In this document: piece after piece, positions 46,608 through 57,053 of the stretch
How the letters are laid out: each line of letters begins with the position of its first letter
Position numbering within the stretch: position 1 is the first letter of the stretch
The notes under the pieces: generated by a model
The model's input: the letters and a program-made list of their open reading frames with translations, nothing else
Told to the model about the DNA's origin: nothing
The model's database searches: none
Made by a program: the position numbers and the translations under genes
Source: CAWBVG01 sp963792175
GTDB lineage: Bacteria; Acidobacteriota; Vicinamibacteria; Vicinamibacterales; CAVVIG01
Assembly (NCBI GenBank): GCA_963792175.1
Contig: CAWBVG010000031.1
Coordinates: 62,001-126,000 of the forward strand
Length of the DNA: 64,000 nucleotides
Direction: 5' to 3'

Positions 46608-48524
46608 GTGCACGTCCTGCCGCGCCGTTGGATCGGCCGCGCGCTGCTCGTCGCGCAAGTCGCCGTCGTCCTCCTGATCGCGAGGAACTGGGCGTACGTC
46701 ACGACCTACCGGTTGTTTCTCGATCGCCGGATTGCCGCCACGGCGTCCGCGGCGGCGCAACAGTTCGACATCGAAGGGGCGCGCGTCGTTCCGCTGATTG
46801 TGACGCGCGGTGCCGACCGTGTGGCATTCGCGACCCAGGTAGGACAGGACTCGACCATCCACGCCGTCCTGAGGCCTGCCGCGCGACCGTCCCGCCGAAG
46901 CGCCAACCACCGTACGCCATCGAATGGCAGCACGGCCTGGAGCATCGTGTGCTGGCGCAGGGCACGATCAGCGAACCGACGGACATCGCGTGCGCGTACC
47001 CGGGTGGCAGCGGCGTGATCGAGTTGGTAAGCCATGGGGCGGTCACGTGGGTGGATCCTCGGGTCGTTCGAGATCTGCGATTCGTCCCTCACGCGCTGAC
47101 GCTCGCGGTCCTGTTCCTGGTTTGGATCGCTGTCACGCGCGTCCGGGTGGCCGACGACTCTGGTGAAAGGACATCGCTTGCGGCCTTCCGGTTCGCGGCG
47201 GCAGCGAGCGGTGTGCTCGCCGCGCTGCTTGTCTCGGAAGCCGGACTCCGCGCGCTGGGCGACCGGATCCCGCGCGGGATCGCCAGCGAGCGGCACGACC
47301 TCGGCGAAGTGACGCGCGATCCGCGATGGATCGATTCGCCGCGCTACGGCCGCCGGCTCCGCGCCGGCGTCACATGCGCTGAACGAATGGCGTCATGGTG
47401 ACATCGTTCGGATGGGTTATATTCCGACACCGCCGACTGGCGGCGTCCTGCACCGCTTCACCTTTCAGACCGACGCCGAGGGCTTTCGCAATCCGGGCGT
47501 GCGCGAGCGCTTCGACGTGGCGGCGCTCGGCGATTCCTTCACCGACGCGATGACGATGACGGTGGAAGCCTCCTGGCCGGCGCGGCTCGAACGCGCCCTG
47601 GGCAGGACGGTGCAGAACTATGGCACCGCCGGCTTCGGGCCGCAGCAGGAGTTGCTGGTGCTGAAGGACTTCGTCGCGCGCCACCGCCCGCGAGTCGTCG
47701 TCCTCGCGTTTTTCGCCGGCAACGACATCTTCGACGCCGAGGCATTCGATGCCTTTCAACGTTCGGGCGGCACACAGACGCGTGTCCAGCAGGGGTGGCG
47801 CATCAAGGACGTCGTCAGCCGGGCCGACACCTGGTTCGTCGTCAGCGCGCTGCGGGCGGGCGCCCACTGGGCGGCGTCGCACCAGGCGTCGACCGTTGCG
47901 GCCGCCGCGGCCGCCGCGCCCGTACCGTCGTTGTCTTCGTCAGTTCCGCCATCCTCGTGGGACCCGGTGTCAGGCGGAGCAGCCGCCGGGGCACCAACAC
48001 CGATGTTCGATCGCGGCATGTTCGATCTGCCTGTAGCGGGGCAACGCCTGCCGTTCGCGTTCATGCCGCCGTATCTCAATACGCTGAATTTCTCTCAACA
48101 GGACCTGGAGTCGCGTGTGGGATGGCGGCTGACGCGCGATGCGATAGGGGAGATGAACGCGGTGTCGCGGTCGTTCGGCGCCCAATTCGTTGTGATGTTC
48201 GTGCCGTTCAAGAGTCAGGTGTATCTGCCGCTCCTGGAACGCACGTTTTCGCCGGACGCCTTGCGGTCGTCGTTCAGTTTCTATCTGGAGGCATACGGCC
48301 GCGAGGTGGACGTCAGGCGGTTGTCCGCCAACCGGCTCGCGCAGAATCACATGATGCGGCGATTCTGCGAACAGGCCGGCATTCCGTTCGTCGACTCGAC
48401 GCCGGCGCTCGAGCGTCTCGTCCAGTCCGGCGAGAACGCGTACTTCCCCGACGAGTCTCACCTGAACGAAGCCGGCGAAGCGGTGCTGGCGGACACGATC
48501 GCGGCGTTCTTGAAATCAATGTAG
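46608..48524 (+). CDS. Membrane-anchored SGNH/GDSL-type hydrolase, two frameshifts
   Basis: About 638 residues. An N-terminal TM (RALLVAQVAVVLLIARNWAY) and a periplasmic beta domain are followed by a second TM (FVPHALTLAVLFLVWIAVTR) and a third (AAASGVLAALLVSEAGLRAL). Shifts near 46890 and 47375 are bridged. The SGNH domain begins FRNPGVRERFDVAALGDSFT (block I Ser in GDSFTD), has RVVVLAFFAGNDIFDAEAFD (GND, block III) and ends YFPDESHLNEAGEAVLADTI (DxxH, block V). Related proteins modify cell-surface polysaccharides (acyl transfer or hydrolysis). An Ala/Pro/Ser-rich stretch lies around 47900-48000. Start codon uncertain. Confidence 0.75.
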
Positions 48525-48553
48525 CGCGACCCTTTCGGGTCGCGATGCGCTAC
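48521..48553. terminator. Palindromic terminator giving both convergent genes their stop codons
   Basis: GTAGCGC (48521-48527) and GCGCTAC (48547-48553) form the outer arms; CGCGACCC-TTTC-GGGTCGCG (48525-48544) is the inner hairpin. TAG at 48522-48524 ends the SGNH gene and, on the other strand, TAG at 48552-48550 ends the cupin gene. Confidence 0.8.
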
Positions 48554-48969
48554 GGATCCGCCGCTGGCTCTACTTTCGCCGGCGCGGGGGTGGCCAGCGG
48601 CTTGCCCTTCTCGACGATGTAGGTCGCGACGATCTTCGCGACCGCGGTGCCCTTGTTCGTCGCATTGTGCACGGCGCCGGCCGGAATGATGAAAGCCTCT
48701 CCCGCGCGGACCGTCTTGTCCGGTTTCCCCGCGATCTCGAGGACCACCGATCCCTCCAGCACGTAACTGACCTCTTCACCCGGGTGCGTGTGACGCCCCG
48801 GAGACGCGCCTGGCTGAAACTCGCCGACTGCGGTGATCACTTCATGACCCGGCGCGGAAATGTCCGCCTGCTGGAGAACGGTACGTTTGAATCCGGCTTG
48901 CTGTGCGTACATCCCCGCCGTAAGGCCAACGATGGCGACGGTCAGCGCGACGACTGATGCAGTTTTCAT
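48550..48969 (-). CDS. Exported single-domain cupin
   Basis: 139 residues from MKTASVVALTVAIVGLTAGM (starts at 48978 and 48981 are also possible: MMTPMKTA). The cupin has both motifs: PGRHTHPGEEVSYVLEGSVV (HxH and Glu metal ligands) and GEAFIIPAGAVHNATNKGTA (the last His). A Pro/Ala tail follows. Small exported cupins of this kind are metal-binding and of unknown role. It is divergent by 60 bases from the QHNDH locus and might be regulated with it, but nothing in the sequence proves that. Confidence 0.85.
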   Translation of the reverse strand: MKTASVVALTVAIVGLTAGMYAQQAGFKRTVLQQADISAPGHEVITAVGEFQPGASPGRHTHPGEEVSYVLEGSVVLEIAGKPDKTVRAGEAFIIPAGAVHNATNKGTAVAKIVATYIVEKGKPLATPAPAKVEPAADP

Positions 48970-49029
48970 GGGCGTCATCATACCCGCATCCATAGCGCGG
49001 CCTATCCGTTCGCGGTAGACTGTCGCGTC

Positions 49030-50504
49030 GTGACCCTTCCAGCTCCCGTGGACGCCGTCGTCATTGGCGGAGGGCCGGCCGGTGCCGCCGCCGGACGCCT
49101 GCTGGCCGCGTGGGGTCATTCGGTCACCATTCTCGACCAGCCGTCGCCGCGCGCGCGGGGACTGGCGGAGTCGATTCCTCCGAGCACGCACAAACTGCTG
49201 GCCGAGATCGGCCTGCTCGACGCCGTGGAGCGTGGAGGCTTTCTGCGCGGCCGTGGCAACACGGTGTGGTGGGCGTCGGCCGATCCGCGCATCGAAACCT
49301 TCCGCCTTCGGCGCCGCTGGCGCTTCGGCGGGACAAGTCGGCGCGGCAAGTCCGCGGGAGGCATCTGACCGCGGACTTGGCTATCAGGTGTTTCGGCCGG
49401 ATTTCGATCGGGTGTTGCTCGACAGCGCCGCGTCCGCCGGCGCGCGTGTGCAGACCCACGCGAGAGTCCGGCACGTCGCGTTTGCGGAACAACGCGCGAC
49501 GGTGGACTACGACCACGAGGGCCGGGCGTCGAGCATCGAGGCCAGGCTCGTGCTCGACTGTTCGGGCCGCGCCGGAGTCGTCGCGCGCCGGTTCAGACGC
49601 GTGCAGCCAGGTCATCGCACATACGCGCTGGTCGGCGTGTGGGAGCGCGACACGCTGGGATCTTCCCGACGACACGCACACGGTCGTCGAGACCTTCGAG
49701 GACGGATGGGCCTGGTCGGTGCCCATCTCCGCGACCGTTCGGCACATCGGGGTGATGGTCGCTCAGGGAGCACCGTATCGCGCCGCCGTCGACAGGAGCG
49801 CCGCACTGCGTCAACGTCTCGTTGGCGCCACGCTGCGGCACGACTGGGCATGCGACGCGTCCCTGTACCACGCGGAGGCGTACGCCGGTCCGCAGTTCTT
49901 CCTCGTGGGTGACGCCGGCTCGTTCATCGACCCGCTGTCCTCGTTCGGCGTGAAAAAAGCGCTGGCGTCGGCGTGGCTGGCGGCGGTCGCCGCCCATACC
50001 TCGTTGCTCGACTCCGGACGCCAGACCGTCGCGCGCGAGTTCTTCTCGAACTGGGAACGGAGTGTCTATACGACGCACCTTCGCCGCTCGCGCGATTTCG
50101 CCCGCGCGGCGCTGGCGGCGCATCGCAGCGCCTTCTGGGCGGCTCGCGCCGACGTCGAGATCCCCGCGCCGTCAGACCATGAGGACGACATCCCCGCAGG
50201 TCCCGTCCGGTTCGGGACGACGTCGCCGCTCGCACTGAGGTACGCGGACGAAGTGCGGTTCGAAGATCGACCGGTCGTCCGCGGCCGCGAGATCGTGCTC
50301 GAGAAAGCATTTGCGGGGGGAATCCGGTTCGCGCAGCACGTCGATCTCGTGACGCTGGCCGAAATCGCCTGCCAGTCCAATCGCGTGCCCGATCTGTTCG
50401 AGAAGTACTGTCAACGCTGTGCGCCTGTGCCGCTGCCGAACATCGTCGGCGGCTTGTCGCTGCTGGTGGCCAGAGGGATTCTTCATGAACGCTTCGTGAA
50501 CTGA
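49030..50504 (+). CDS. qhpG: QhpG-like flavoprotein monooxygenase for CTQ formation, frameshifted
   Basis: About 490 residues from GTG. FAD site VVIGGGPAGAAAGRLLAAWG. In the flavin-dependent halogenase/monooxygenase family, later marks are GWAWSVPIS (WxWxIP-like) and FLVGDAGSFIDPLSSFGVKK. In Paracoccus, QhpG adds two oxygens to the gamma-subunit Trp that becomes CTQ; its family, size and place in this locus support that role. The frame breaks near 49310-49345, exactly where a GC-rich dispersed repeat (49300-49357) lies inside the gene, and again near 49661 (one extra G before DLPDDTHTVV). If the repeat insertion is real, the protein may be altered or inactive. Its stop lies at the start of the alpha-subunit gene. 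Confidence 0.8.
49300..49357. repeat. GC-rich dispersed repeat inside qhpG
   Basis: CCGCCTTCGGCGCCGCTGGC followed by GCTTCGGCGGGACAAGTCGG and CGCGGCAAGTCCGCGG. The words are those of the 1225-1490 cluster. The segment translates as an Arg/Gly-rich run (RLRRRWRFGGTSRRGKSAGG) and then a stop in the qhpG frame; the neighbouring frame carries on with GYQVFRPDFDRVLLDSAA. Confidence 0.7.
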
Positions 50505-52231
50505 GTCGCCGCTGGCGTTCGCCCTGCTCTGGTTCGTGCCGCATCAGCCGCGCTGCGCAGGCGCCGGCCGCCACCGCGACGCCGCCGGCGGACGAGGGCA
50601 TTCCGGTCGTGAGTGAGCTGGTGCGGGCGAAGTGCGGGTCGTGCCATCGCTCGGACGACAAGATGCGGATGTCGCGCATTTCGTATCGCCGCGCGACGCC
50701 GGAGAACTGGGAGAAGACGATCAAGCGGATGGTGGTGCTGAATCACGCGACGCTGGAGCCGGCGGACGCGCGGGCGATTCTCAAGTATCTCGCCGACCAC
50801 AACGGGCTGGCGCCCGAAGAGGTGCGGCCGATCGCGTTCGAGGCCGAGCGCCGTCTGGTGGACTACACCTACGACAAGGACAAGGACACGTCGGACACCT
50901 GCTCGTCGTGCCACGCGTTCACGCGCGTGTTGAGCGAGCGCCGGACGAAGCAGGAATGGGAGCTGCTCGTCGCGATGCACCGCGGCTACTACCCGCTGGT
51001 CGACAACCAGCCGATGAACGGCGGCCAGGGGTTCCGGCGGTCGCGCGCGGTGCAGACCGAGCCCGGGCCCGACGGCCGTCCGCCGGACAACCGTCATCCG
51101 ATGGACAAGGCGCTCGAGCATCTGACCAAGACGCTGCCGCTCAACACACCGGAATGGTCCGGTTGGTCCGCGGCCATGCAGCCGCCGAAGCTGCTCGGGC
51201 GCTGGAGCGTCACGGGATCGATGCTCGGCAAGGGCGCGATCTACGGTCAGGTGACGATCACCGCCGACCCGGCGACACCGGACGGGTTCCTCACGGAGAC
51301 GCGCTACACGGTCGCGCGCACCGGCGAAACGGTGTCGCGGTCCGGCAAGGCGCTCGTCTACACCGGCTATCAGTGGCGAGGGCGCACCTGCCGGCGCTGA
51401 CGCGTGGCGCGAAGTGCTGTTCGTCGAGCGCGACTGGAAGACGATGTGGGGGCGCTGGTTCTCCGGTGCCTACGACGAAACCGGCATCGACGTGAAGCTC
51501 GCCAAGGCCGGCAGCGATCCGGCGGTGTACGGCACGAGCGTCAGCGCGCTTGAAGACGGCGACGACGGCGCAGGCCGTCAGGATTTTCGGCGCGAACCTT
51601 CCGGCCGGCGCTCAAACCGGAAGACATCGGGATCGGCCAGGGCGTGAAGGTCGCGCGCATCGTCTCGTCGCGGCCCGAGGAGCTCGCGATCGAAGTCGAC
51701 GTCGCGGCGGCGGCGCCGATCGGTGTCGCGCGACATGTGCGGTCGCGGGCGTCGTCAAGCCCGCGGCGCTCGTCGTCTACGACAAGATCGACGGCATCAA
51801 GGTGCTGCCGCAGGCGGGCATGGCGCGCGTCGGCGGCAACGTGTTTCCGAAGCAGCTGCAGCAGTTCGAGGCGGTCGGCATCAACTACGGTCCGGACGGC
51901 AAGCCGGACACCGCTGACGATCTCGAATCTCGGCCTCGTGCCGGTGAAGTGGTCGCTCGAGGAATACACCGCGACGTTCGGCGACGACGATCTCCAGTAC
52001 GTCGGGACGCTGGACCAGAAGGGGTTGTTCACGCCGAACGTCGACGGCCCCAACCCGAAGCGCGCGGGCAATCGCAACAACATCGGCGACGTGTGGGTGG
52101 TCGCCGAGCTCGATCCGGCAGCCGGTCCGGGATCGCCGGGCACTCAGGCCAGGCCGCAGCGCGCGCGTGCGCACCTGCTGGTCACCGTCCCGCTGTACAT
52201 GGCCTGGTTCGAAAGCGAGGGCGGTAAATGA
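50505..52231 (+). CDS. qhpA: Quinohemoprotein amine dehydrogenase, alpha (diheme) subunit, frameshifted
   Basis: Two c-type hemes: ELVRAKCGSCHRSDDKMRMS and DTSDTCSSCHAFTRVLSERR. The sequence then follows the alpha-subunit layout: WELLVAMHRGYYPLVDNQPM, NRHPMDKALEHLTKTLPLNT, PEWSGWSAAMQPPKLLGRWS, VLFVERDWKTMWGRWFSGAY, GLVPVKWSLEEYTATFGDDD and ARAHLLVTVPLYMAWFESEG. The hemes relay electrons from CTQ to outside carriers in the periplasm. Shifts near 51385, 51560, 51620, 51735 and 51925 are bridged. The N-terminus is also broken: a signal-like SPLAFALLW sits in another frame near 50506-50535, so the exact start is unknown. It overlaps qhpD by four bases. Confidence 0.87.
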
Positions 52232-53683
52232 CCGTCTGGGGCGCGCGCGAACATCATCGGTTCGAGGCGGCGGGGAAGCCGTTCGTCTACCTGGTCCCGA
52301 GCGCCGCGATCTTCGAGCTGGACGAGGCGGCCGACGCGGTCCTGCAGACGCTTCGCGAGCGGCCGCGCACGCGCGACGAGCTGGCGGCGACCGAGCTGGC
52401 GCGGAGTCGGCACGCAGCCGACGACGGAGTCTGGACGCCGCGCTCGCCGAGCTGGCGCGGGTGCAGGCGATCGCCGAGGTCAACGCGCCGGTGGCGCCGA
52501 CACCGAAGGTGATTCCGCTCGCGCCGTTTCCGCTGACGACGATGGTGCTGAACGTCACCAATCAGTGCAATCTGAGCTGCGACGTACTGCTACGAGTACG
52601 GCGAGGACAAGATCGTCGACACCGAGAACGGGCAAGCAGCCGAAGTTCATGAGCGAGCAGACGGCGCGCGACAGCGTCGACTTCATGCTCAGGGAATCCG
52701 GCGACAACAAGGTCGCGCACGTGACGTTCTTCGGCGGCGAAACGCTGCTGAACTTCCCGGTGCTGCAGAAGACGATCGCCTACGCCCGGCAGCGCGGCGC
52801 CGAGCTCGGCAAGCAGGTCGATTTCAGCCTGACCACCAACGGCACGCTGCTCAAGCCCGACATCATCGAGTTCCTGGCCGAGAACCACGTCGGCGTCACG
52901 ATTTCGATCGACGGGCCGAAGGAAGTGCAGGACAAGTTCCGCGTCTTCCACAACGGCACCGGCAGCTACGACGTGGTGGCGCCGAAGATCAAGGAGCTGC
53001 TGAAGCGGCATCGCAGCCGGCCGATTGGCGCGCGCGTCACGCTGACCTCGGGCACGATGGACGTCAAGCGGATCTTCCGGCACCTCACCGAGGAGATCGG
53101 GTTCTGGGAGGTCGGCTTCGCGCCGGTGACGACGTCGCCCGAGCCGCGGCCACGCGATTGCCGATCGCGGCTACGACGAGATGCTCGCGCAGTTCCGCGA
53201 CCTCGCCGACGAATTCCTCGAAGCGTCGGTCGCAGAACCGGCATCACGGGTTCTCGAACGTCAAGGAGACGCTCGAGGAGACTGCACAAGGGCGTCAGCA
53301 AGGCGTTCCCGTGCGGCGCCGGCCTCGGGCTGCTCGGCGTCGCCACCGACGGCGACGTCGCGCTGTGCCATCGCTTCGCGGGGTCCGACGCGCACAAGCT
53401 CGGGACGGTCGAGCGACGGCATCGATCGCGATGCGCAGCGGGCGTTCCTCGAGATCGCATCACATCGCGAACAAGACCGACTGCAGCCGGTGCTGGGCGC
53501 GGCCGCTCTGCTCGGGCGGCTGCTATCACGAGGCGCACACGCGCTACGGCGAGACGACTCACCCGAACCTGCACTACTGCGACTGGATCCGCGGCTGGAC
53601 CGACGTCTGCCTGAAGATCTACGGCGAGCTCGCCGTCCGCAATCCCGGCATTCCTCGCGCAATTCGACGACGAATGCGACTGA
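52228..53683 (+). CDS. qhpD: Radical SAM/SPASM maturase that forms gamma-subunit thioether links, frameshifted
   Basis: About 480 residues. MTVWGAREHHRFEAAGKPFV starts a RiPP-recognition-like N-domain (IFELDEAADAVLQTLRERPR). The radical SAM core begins LTTMVLNVTNQCNLSC; with one extra G near 52586 removed it continues DYCYEYGED, giving CxxxCxxC. Then HVTFFGGETLLNFPVLQKTI and GVTISIDGPKEVQDKFRVFH. The SPASM part has KAFPCGAGLGLLGVATDGDV, ALCHRFAGSD and NKTDCSRCWARPLCSGGCYH, with Cys for auxiliary clusters. QhpD joins Cys sulfur to Asp/Glu carbons in the gamma subunit. At least eight one-base shifts are bridged (near 52405, 52586, 52632, 53145, 53228, 53281, 53409 and 53455). Confidence 0.9.
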
Positions 53684-53698
53684 AGGAGCCGAGGTGTC

Positions 53699-54033
53699 AT
53701 GAATCACCTGAAGGCGGTCAATCGCAAGGCGGCGCGCGTGGAGCGCGCCACCGAACCGCGACGTCGTGGCGCTGCAGCGGACCGGTCCGCCGCGCCTGCA
53801 GCCGCACTTTCCGATCGGCTGCTCGCTGGTGTTCTCGCCGGGCTGGGAAGCGGACCGCACCGGCGGCACCGCCGGGCTGTGCCAGCCGGTCGAGCGCGAT
53901 TTGTTCGACTGCCACATCGGCTGCTACTGGCCGGCCCAGGTGCCCGACCAGCTCAATCACGCGCCCGACTGGACGAGCAAGTGCGCCGCCGCCCAGAAGG
54001 ACTGGCGCAAGATCGACCTCGATTTTCCCGTGA
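53699..54033 (+). CDS. qhpC: QHNDH gamma subunit, CTQ precursor with leader, two frameshifts
   Basis: About 111 residues, ATG at 53699 after AAGGAG. The leader MNHLKAVNRKAARVERATEP is Paracoccus-like and is expected to be removed by QhpE. One extra C near 53760 shifts the frame into VALQRTGPPRLQPHFPIGCS. The core carries, in order: GCSLVFSPGWE (Cys to Glu), GLCQPVERD (Cys to Asp), DCHIGCYWPAQVPD (Cys to Asp and Cys to the CTQ Trp). All seven cross-link/cofactor residues of the known gamma subunits are present. A fifth Cys follows in DWTSKCAAAQKDW. One more extra G near 54030 must be removed to reach the TGA after DLDFP. Confidence 0.92.
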
Positions 54034-54041
54034 GGCCAGCC

Positions 54042-55219
54042 ATGCGAACGCTTGCTGCCGCTGCGGCACGTGCTCGCTCGCGGCCGCTCGCCGCTGGCGG
54101 CGTCGGACCGCGCGGTCCGATCTTCGAGCGCCTCGGCGCAGTCGCAGGCCGAGAAGCCGCGCGGTCAGCGCCGGCAACGGCACGCTGATCATCGGCTCCT
54201 ACCCGAAGCAGTTCTGGATCATCGACGAGGCGACCGAAAAGGTCGTCGGCACGATCCCGTTCAAGTCGGGCATCCCGCGCCGGACGACGCATGTCGCGCG
54301 ATCGCAAGCGCTTCTACACCATCGAAGCCGGGATGGAGAAGGTCGAGATCCTCGACATCGCGTCGCGCAAGACGATCGACACCTTCACGCTCAGCGAGGG
54401 CAACAAGAAGGTCCGCATCCGCAGCATCGAGCCGGATCCGCTGCACCGGTTCGTGGTGATGGTCACGGCGTCGGCGACCAAGCTGATCGACCGCTTCGAG
54501 ATCGGCGCGCCGACGCTCGTGCAGTACGACCTGAAGGACCACAAGATCGTCCGCACCATTCCCTGGCCGAACGGACGAGGAGCGCCAGAACGCGAACATC
54601 CTGTTCTCGCCCGACGGCAAGCTGATGTACCTGTTCAGCGATCAGGACGTCCTGATCTACGAGACGAACGACGTTCACGCAGGTCGACAAATGGGAGCTG
54701 TCGCGGCCGATCGAGGAAGGCTTCGGCCGTCTCGAGTTCGGATCGCGCGACGTCCTGAACGACGAGCCGGGCTTCTACACCGGCGATCTTCAACGTGTCC
54801 GATCCGGTCCAGCATCGCCGGATGATGGGCATCGGCCGCGTGAACCTGGCGGCGAAGAGCGTCGACTTCTACACGCTCGGGCCGCTCGACCGGCTGCAGC
54901 TTCGCCGTGGCGCCCGGCCGCAAGGTGGCCTACGGCCTGTTCGAGGACATCGGCCGCTACGAGTTCTGGAAGTTCGACCTCGAGAATCGGAAGCTCGCCG
55001 GCCGCGACCGAGTTCAAGGGCCGCCCGCGCATGGGCCTGAAGACCAGCTCCAACGGCAAGGTGCTCTACATCTACGTCGCCGGCAACACCATCGACCTCT
55101 ACGACGCCGAGACCTATCAGTACCTCCGCACCATCACGATCGACGGCGACCAGACGACGGAGCTGTTCGTGCTGCCGGATCCGCCGGCGGCGATCACGTC
55201 GAGCAGCGCAGGCCAATGA
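54042..55219 (+). CDS. qhpB: QHNDH beta subunit, seven-bladed YVTN-type propeller, frameshifted
   Basis: About 385 residues. ATG 54042 lies eight bases after the gamma stop; the signal region is scrambled by one or two shifts. Propeller blades read LIIGSYPKQFWIIDEATEKV, RKRFYTIEAGMEKVEILDIA, HRFVVMVTASATKLIDRFEI, NILFSPDGKLMYLFSDQDVL, FAVAPGRKVAYGLFEDIGRY and GLKTSSNGKVLYIYVAGNTI. The beta subunit caps the active site formed with the gamma subunit. Further shifts near 54115, 54165, 54280, 54575, 54678, 54783, 54895 and 55008 are bridged. It overlaps the exporter gene by four bases (ATGA). Confidence 0.87.
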
Positions 55220-56957
55220 TCGCACGTAAGGGCCGAACCGGCGTGTCGACCAGGTTCGGACTCATGATTCCGCCCCTACAGCACCCCGTGATCGATCGAG
55301 ATCTCCGCCGCGCGCTTCGCTTCATCGTTCCCTACTGGCGCCGGCTGGCGCTCGTGCTGGCGCTGAGCGTCGCGAGCACGGCGCTGTCGCTGTACCTGCC
55401 GATTCTGTCGCGCGACTTCTTCGACCGCGCGCTGCATCGGCCGCGACGCGACCACGCTCGTCCGCGTCGTCCTGGCTGTTCGCCGCGGTCAGCGTCGCCA
55501 GCTTCGTCACCAACGTCGTGAGCGGGCTCCGCTACACGCGGGTGTCGGCGGACATCCTGTTCGACATGCGTCTCGAGATGTACCGGCATCTGCAGCGGCT
55601 GTCGCCGCGCTTCTACGCGCGGACGCGGCTCGGCGACGTGATGTCGCGCATCAACAACGACATCGGCGAGATTCAGCGGATCGCGTCGGAAACCGCGCTC
55701 GCCTGGCTCGGCAACGTGCTGTTCGCTCGGCGGCACCGTCGCGATGCTGGCCTGGCTGGATGCGCGGCTGTTCGTGGTCGCCGTGGCTGCCATGCCGTTC
55801 GGCATCTGGGCCCTGGTCCGCTACCGCGGCCGGCTCGAGGCCGAAGTGGCCGCGGTGCGCCAGCGCAGCGCCGACATCGGCAGCTTTCTGATCGAGACGC
55901 TGCAGGCGATGCGCCTCGTCGTCGCGTCGAACGCCCAGGCGCGCGAGGTCGCGCGATTCCGCGCCCGCAACGACTCGTTCGTCGGCGCGCTGATGTCGAT
56001 GCAGCGGCTGACGTATCTGTCCGGAGGCCTGCCGGGCGTGATTCTGTCGCTCGGCAGCGGCGCGGTCTTCGTCTACGGCGGGATGCGCGTCATCCGCGGC
56101 GACATCACCGTCGGCACCTTCGTCGCCTTCATGGCGCTGCAGATGCGGGTGATGCCGCCGCTGCAGGCGCTGATGGGGATGTACGCGAACCTCGCGACCG
56201 TCCGCGTGTCGCTGCGCCGGGTGTCTGAGATTCTCGACGAACCGGTCGAAGTACAGGAGCGGGACGGCGCGGCATCGGTGGCGACGGTCGCGGGTGACGT
56301 CGAATTCGACGACGTGACCGTGTCGTTCGACCGCGGCGCGCCGGTGCTCGAGGGCGTGTCGTTCGTCGTGCGTCGCAGCGAAACGCTGGCGATCGTCGGT
56401 CCGAGCGGGAGCGGCAAATCGACCATCGCGGATCTGCTGCTGCGGCTCATCGACCCAGACGAGGGGCGCGTGCTGATCGATGGCCGCGACGTGCGCGACT
56501 GGCCGCTGGCCGACCTGCGCCGCTCGGTCGCGCTCGTCGAGCAGGAGCCGTGTCTGTTGCACGCCACCGATCGCCGAGAACATCCGCTACGCGCGGCCCG
56601 AGGCGTCGGACGCCGATGTGCGCGAAGCCGCGCGGCGCGCCGCGCTCGACAGCCTTCATCGAACGGCTGCCGCAGCAATTCGAGACAATCGTTGGCGAGC
56701 GCGGCATGGCGCTGTCCGCCGGCGAGCGGCAGCGGATCGCCATCGCCCGCGCGTTCCTGGTGAACCCGGCGATCCTGATCCTCGACGAACCGTCGGCCGC
56801 GCTCGACCCCGAATCGGAGCGCCGGATTGCCGAAGGATACGAGGAGGTGATGCGCGGCCGGACGACGATTGTCATCACCCATCGCCCCGAACTGGCCCGC
56901 CGCGCGAATCGCGTGCTGACGCTGTCGGGCGCGCGCATCGTCGAACCCGTCTTCTGA
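55216..56957 (+). CDS. qhpF: ABC transporter (permease-ATPase fusion) of the QHNDH locus, frameshifted
   Basis: About 578 residues. Six TM segments begin at FIVPYWRRLALVLALSVAST; SRINNDIGEIQRIASETALA is the coupling-helix region. The ATPase has Walker A AIVGPSGSGKSTIADLLLRL, Q-loop VALVEQEP, signature LSAGERQRIAIARAF, Walker B ILILDEPSAALD and H-loop IVITHRPE. QhpF exports the modified gamma subunit. Shifts near 55437, 55475, 55728, 56570 and 56655 are bridged. ATG 55216 overlaps the beta-subunit stop; ATG 55264 (MIPPLQHPVIDRDLRRALRF) is an alternative start, and a fragment of a palindromic repeat lies between them. Confidence 0.87.
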
Positions 56958-57053
56958 TCCGTTGTCAGTGGCGTTGCAGCTTGTCGCGAGGTCGATTCCT
57001 TTGTGTCCGCGTCTGCGTCGGCGTTGGTGGTGACTCAGCGCCGAGAGAAGCAA

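Noticed and set aside
46550..46625. tRNA-like start (GGGTAGCTCAGCGAATGTGAGC)
   Set aside because: It resembles a D-arm, but no anticodon arm, T-arm (GTTCRAN) or acceptor pairing follows at the right distances.
49030..50504. Tryptophan halogenase of a natural-product cluster
   Set aside because: The family resemblance is real, but the immediate neighbours are QHNDH subunits and maturases, where a Trp-hydroxylating QhpG is expected; no biosynthetic genes are present.
52228..56957. Programmed frameshifting in the QHNDH genes
   Set aside because: The shifts are too many, vary in context and have no slippery sequence or stimulatory structure in common. Assembly error is simpler.
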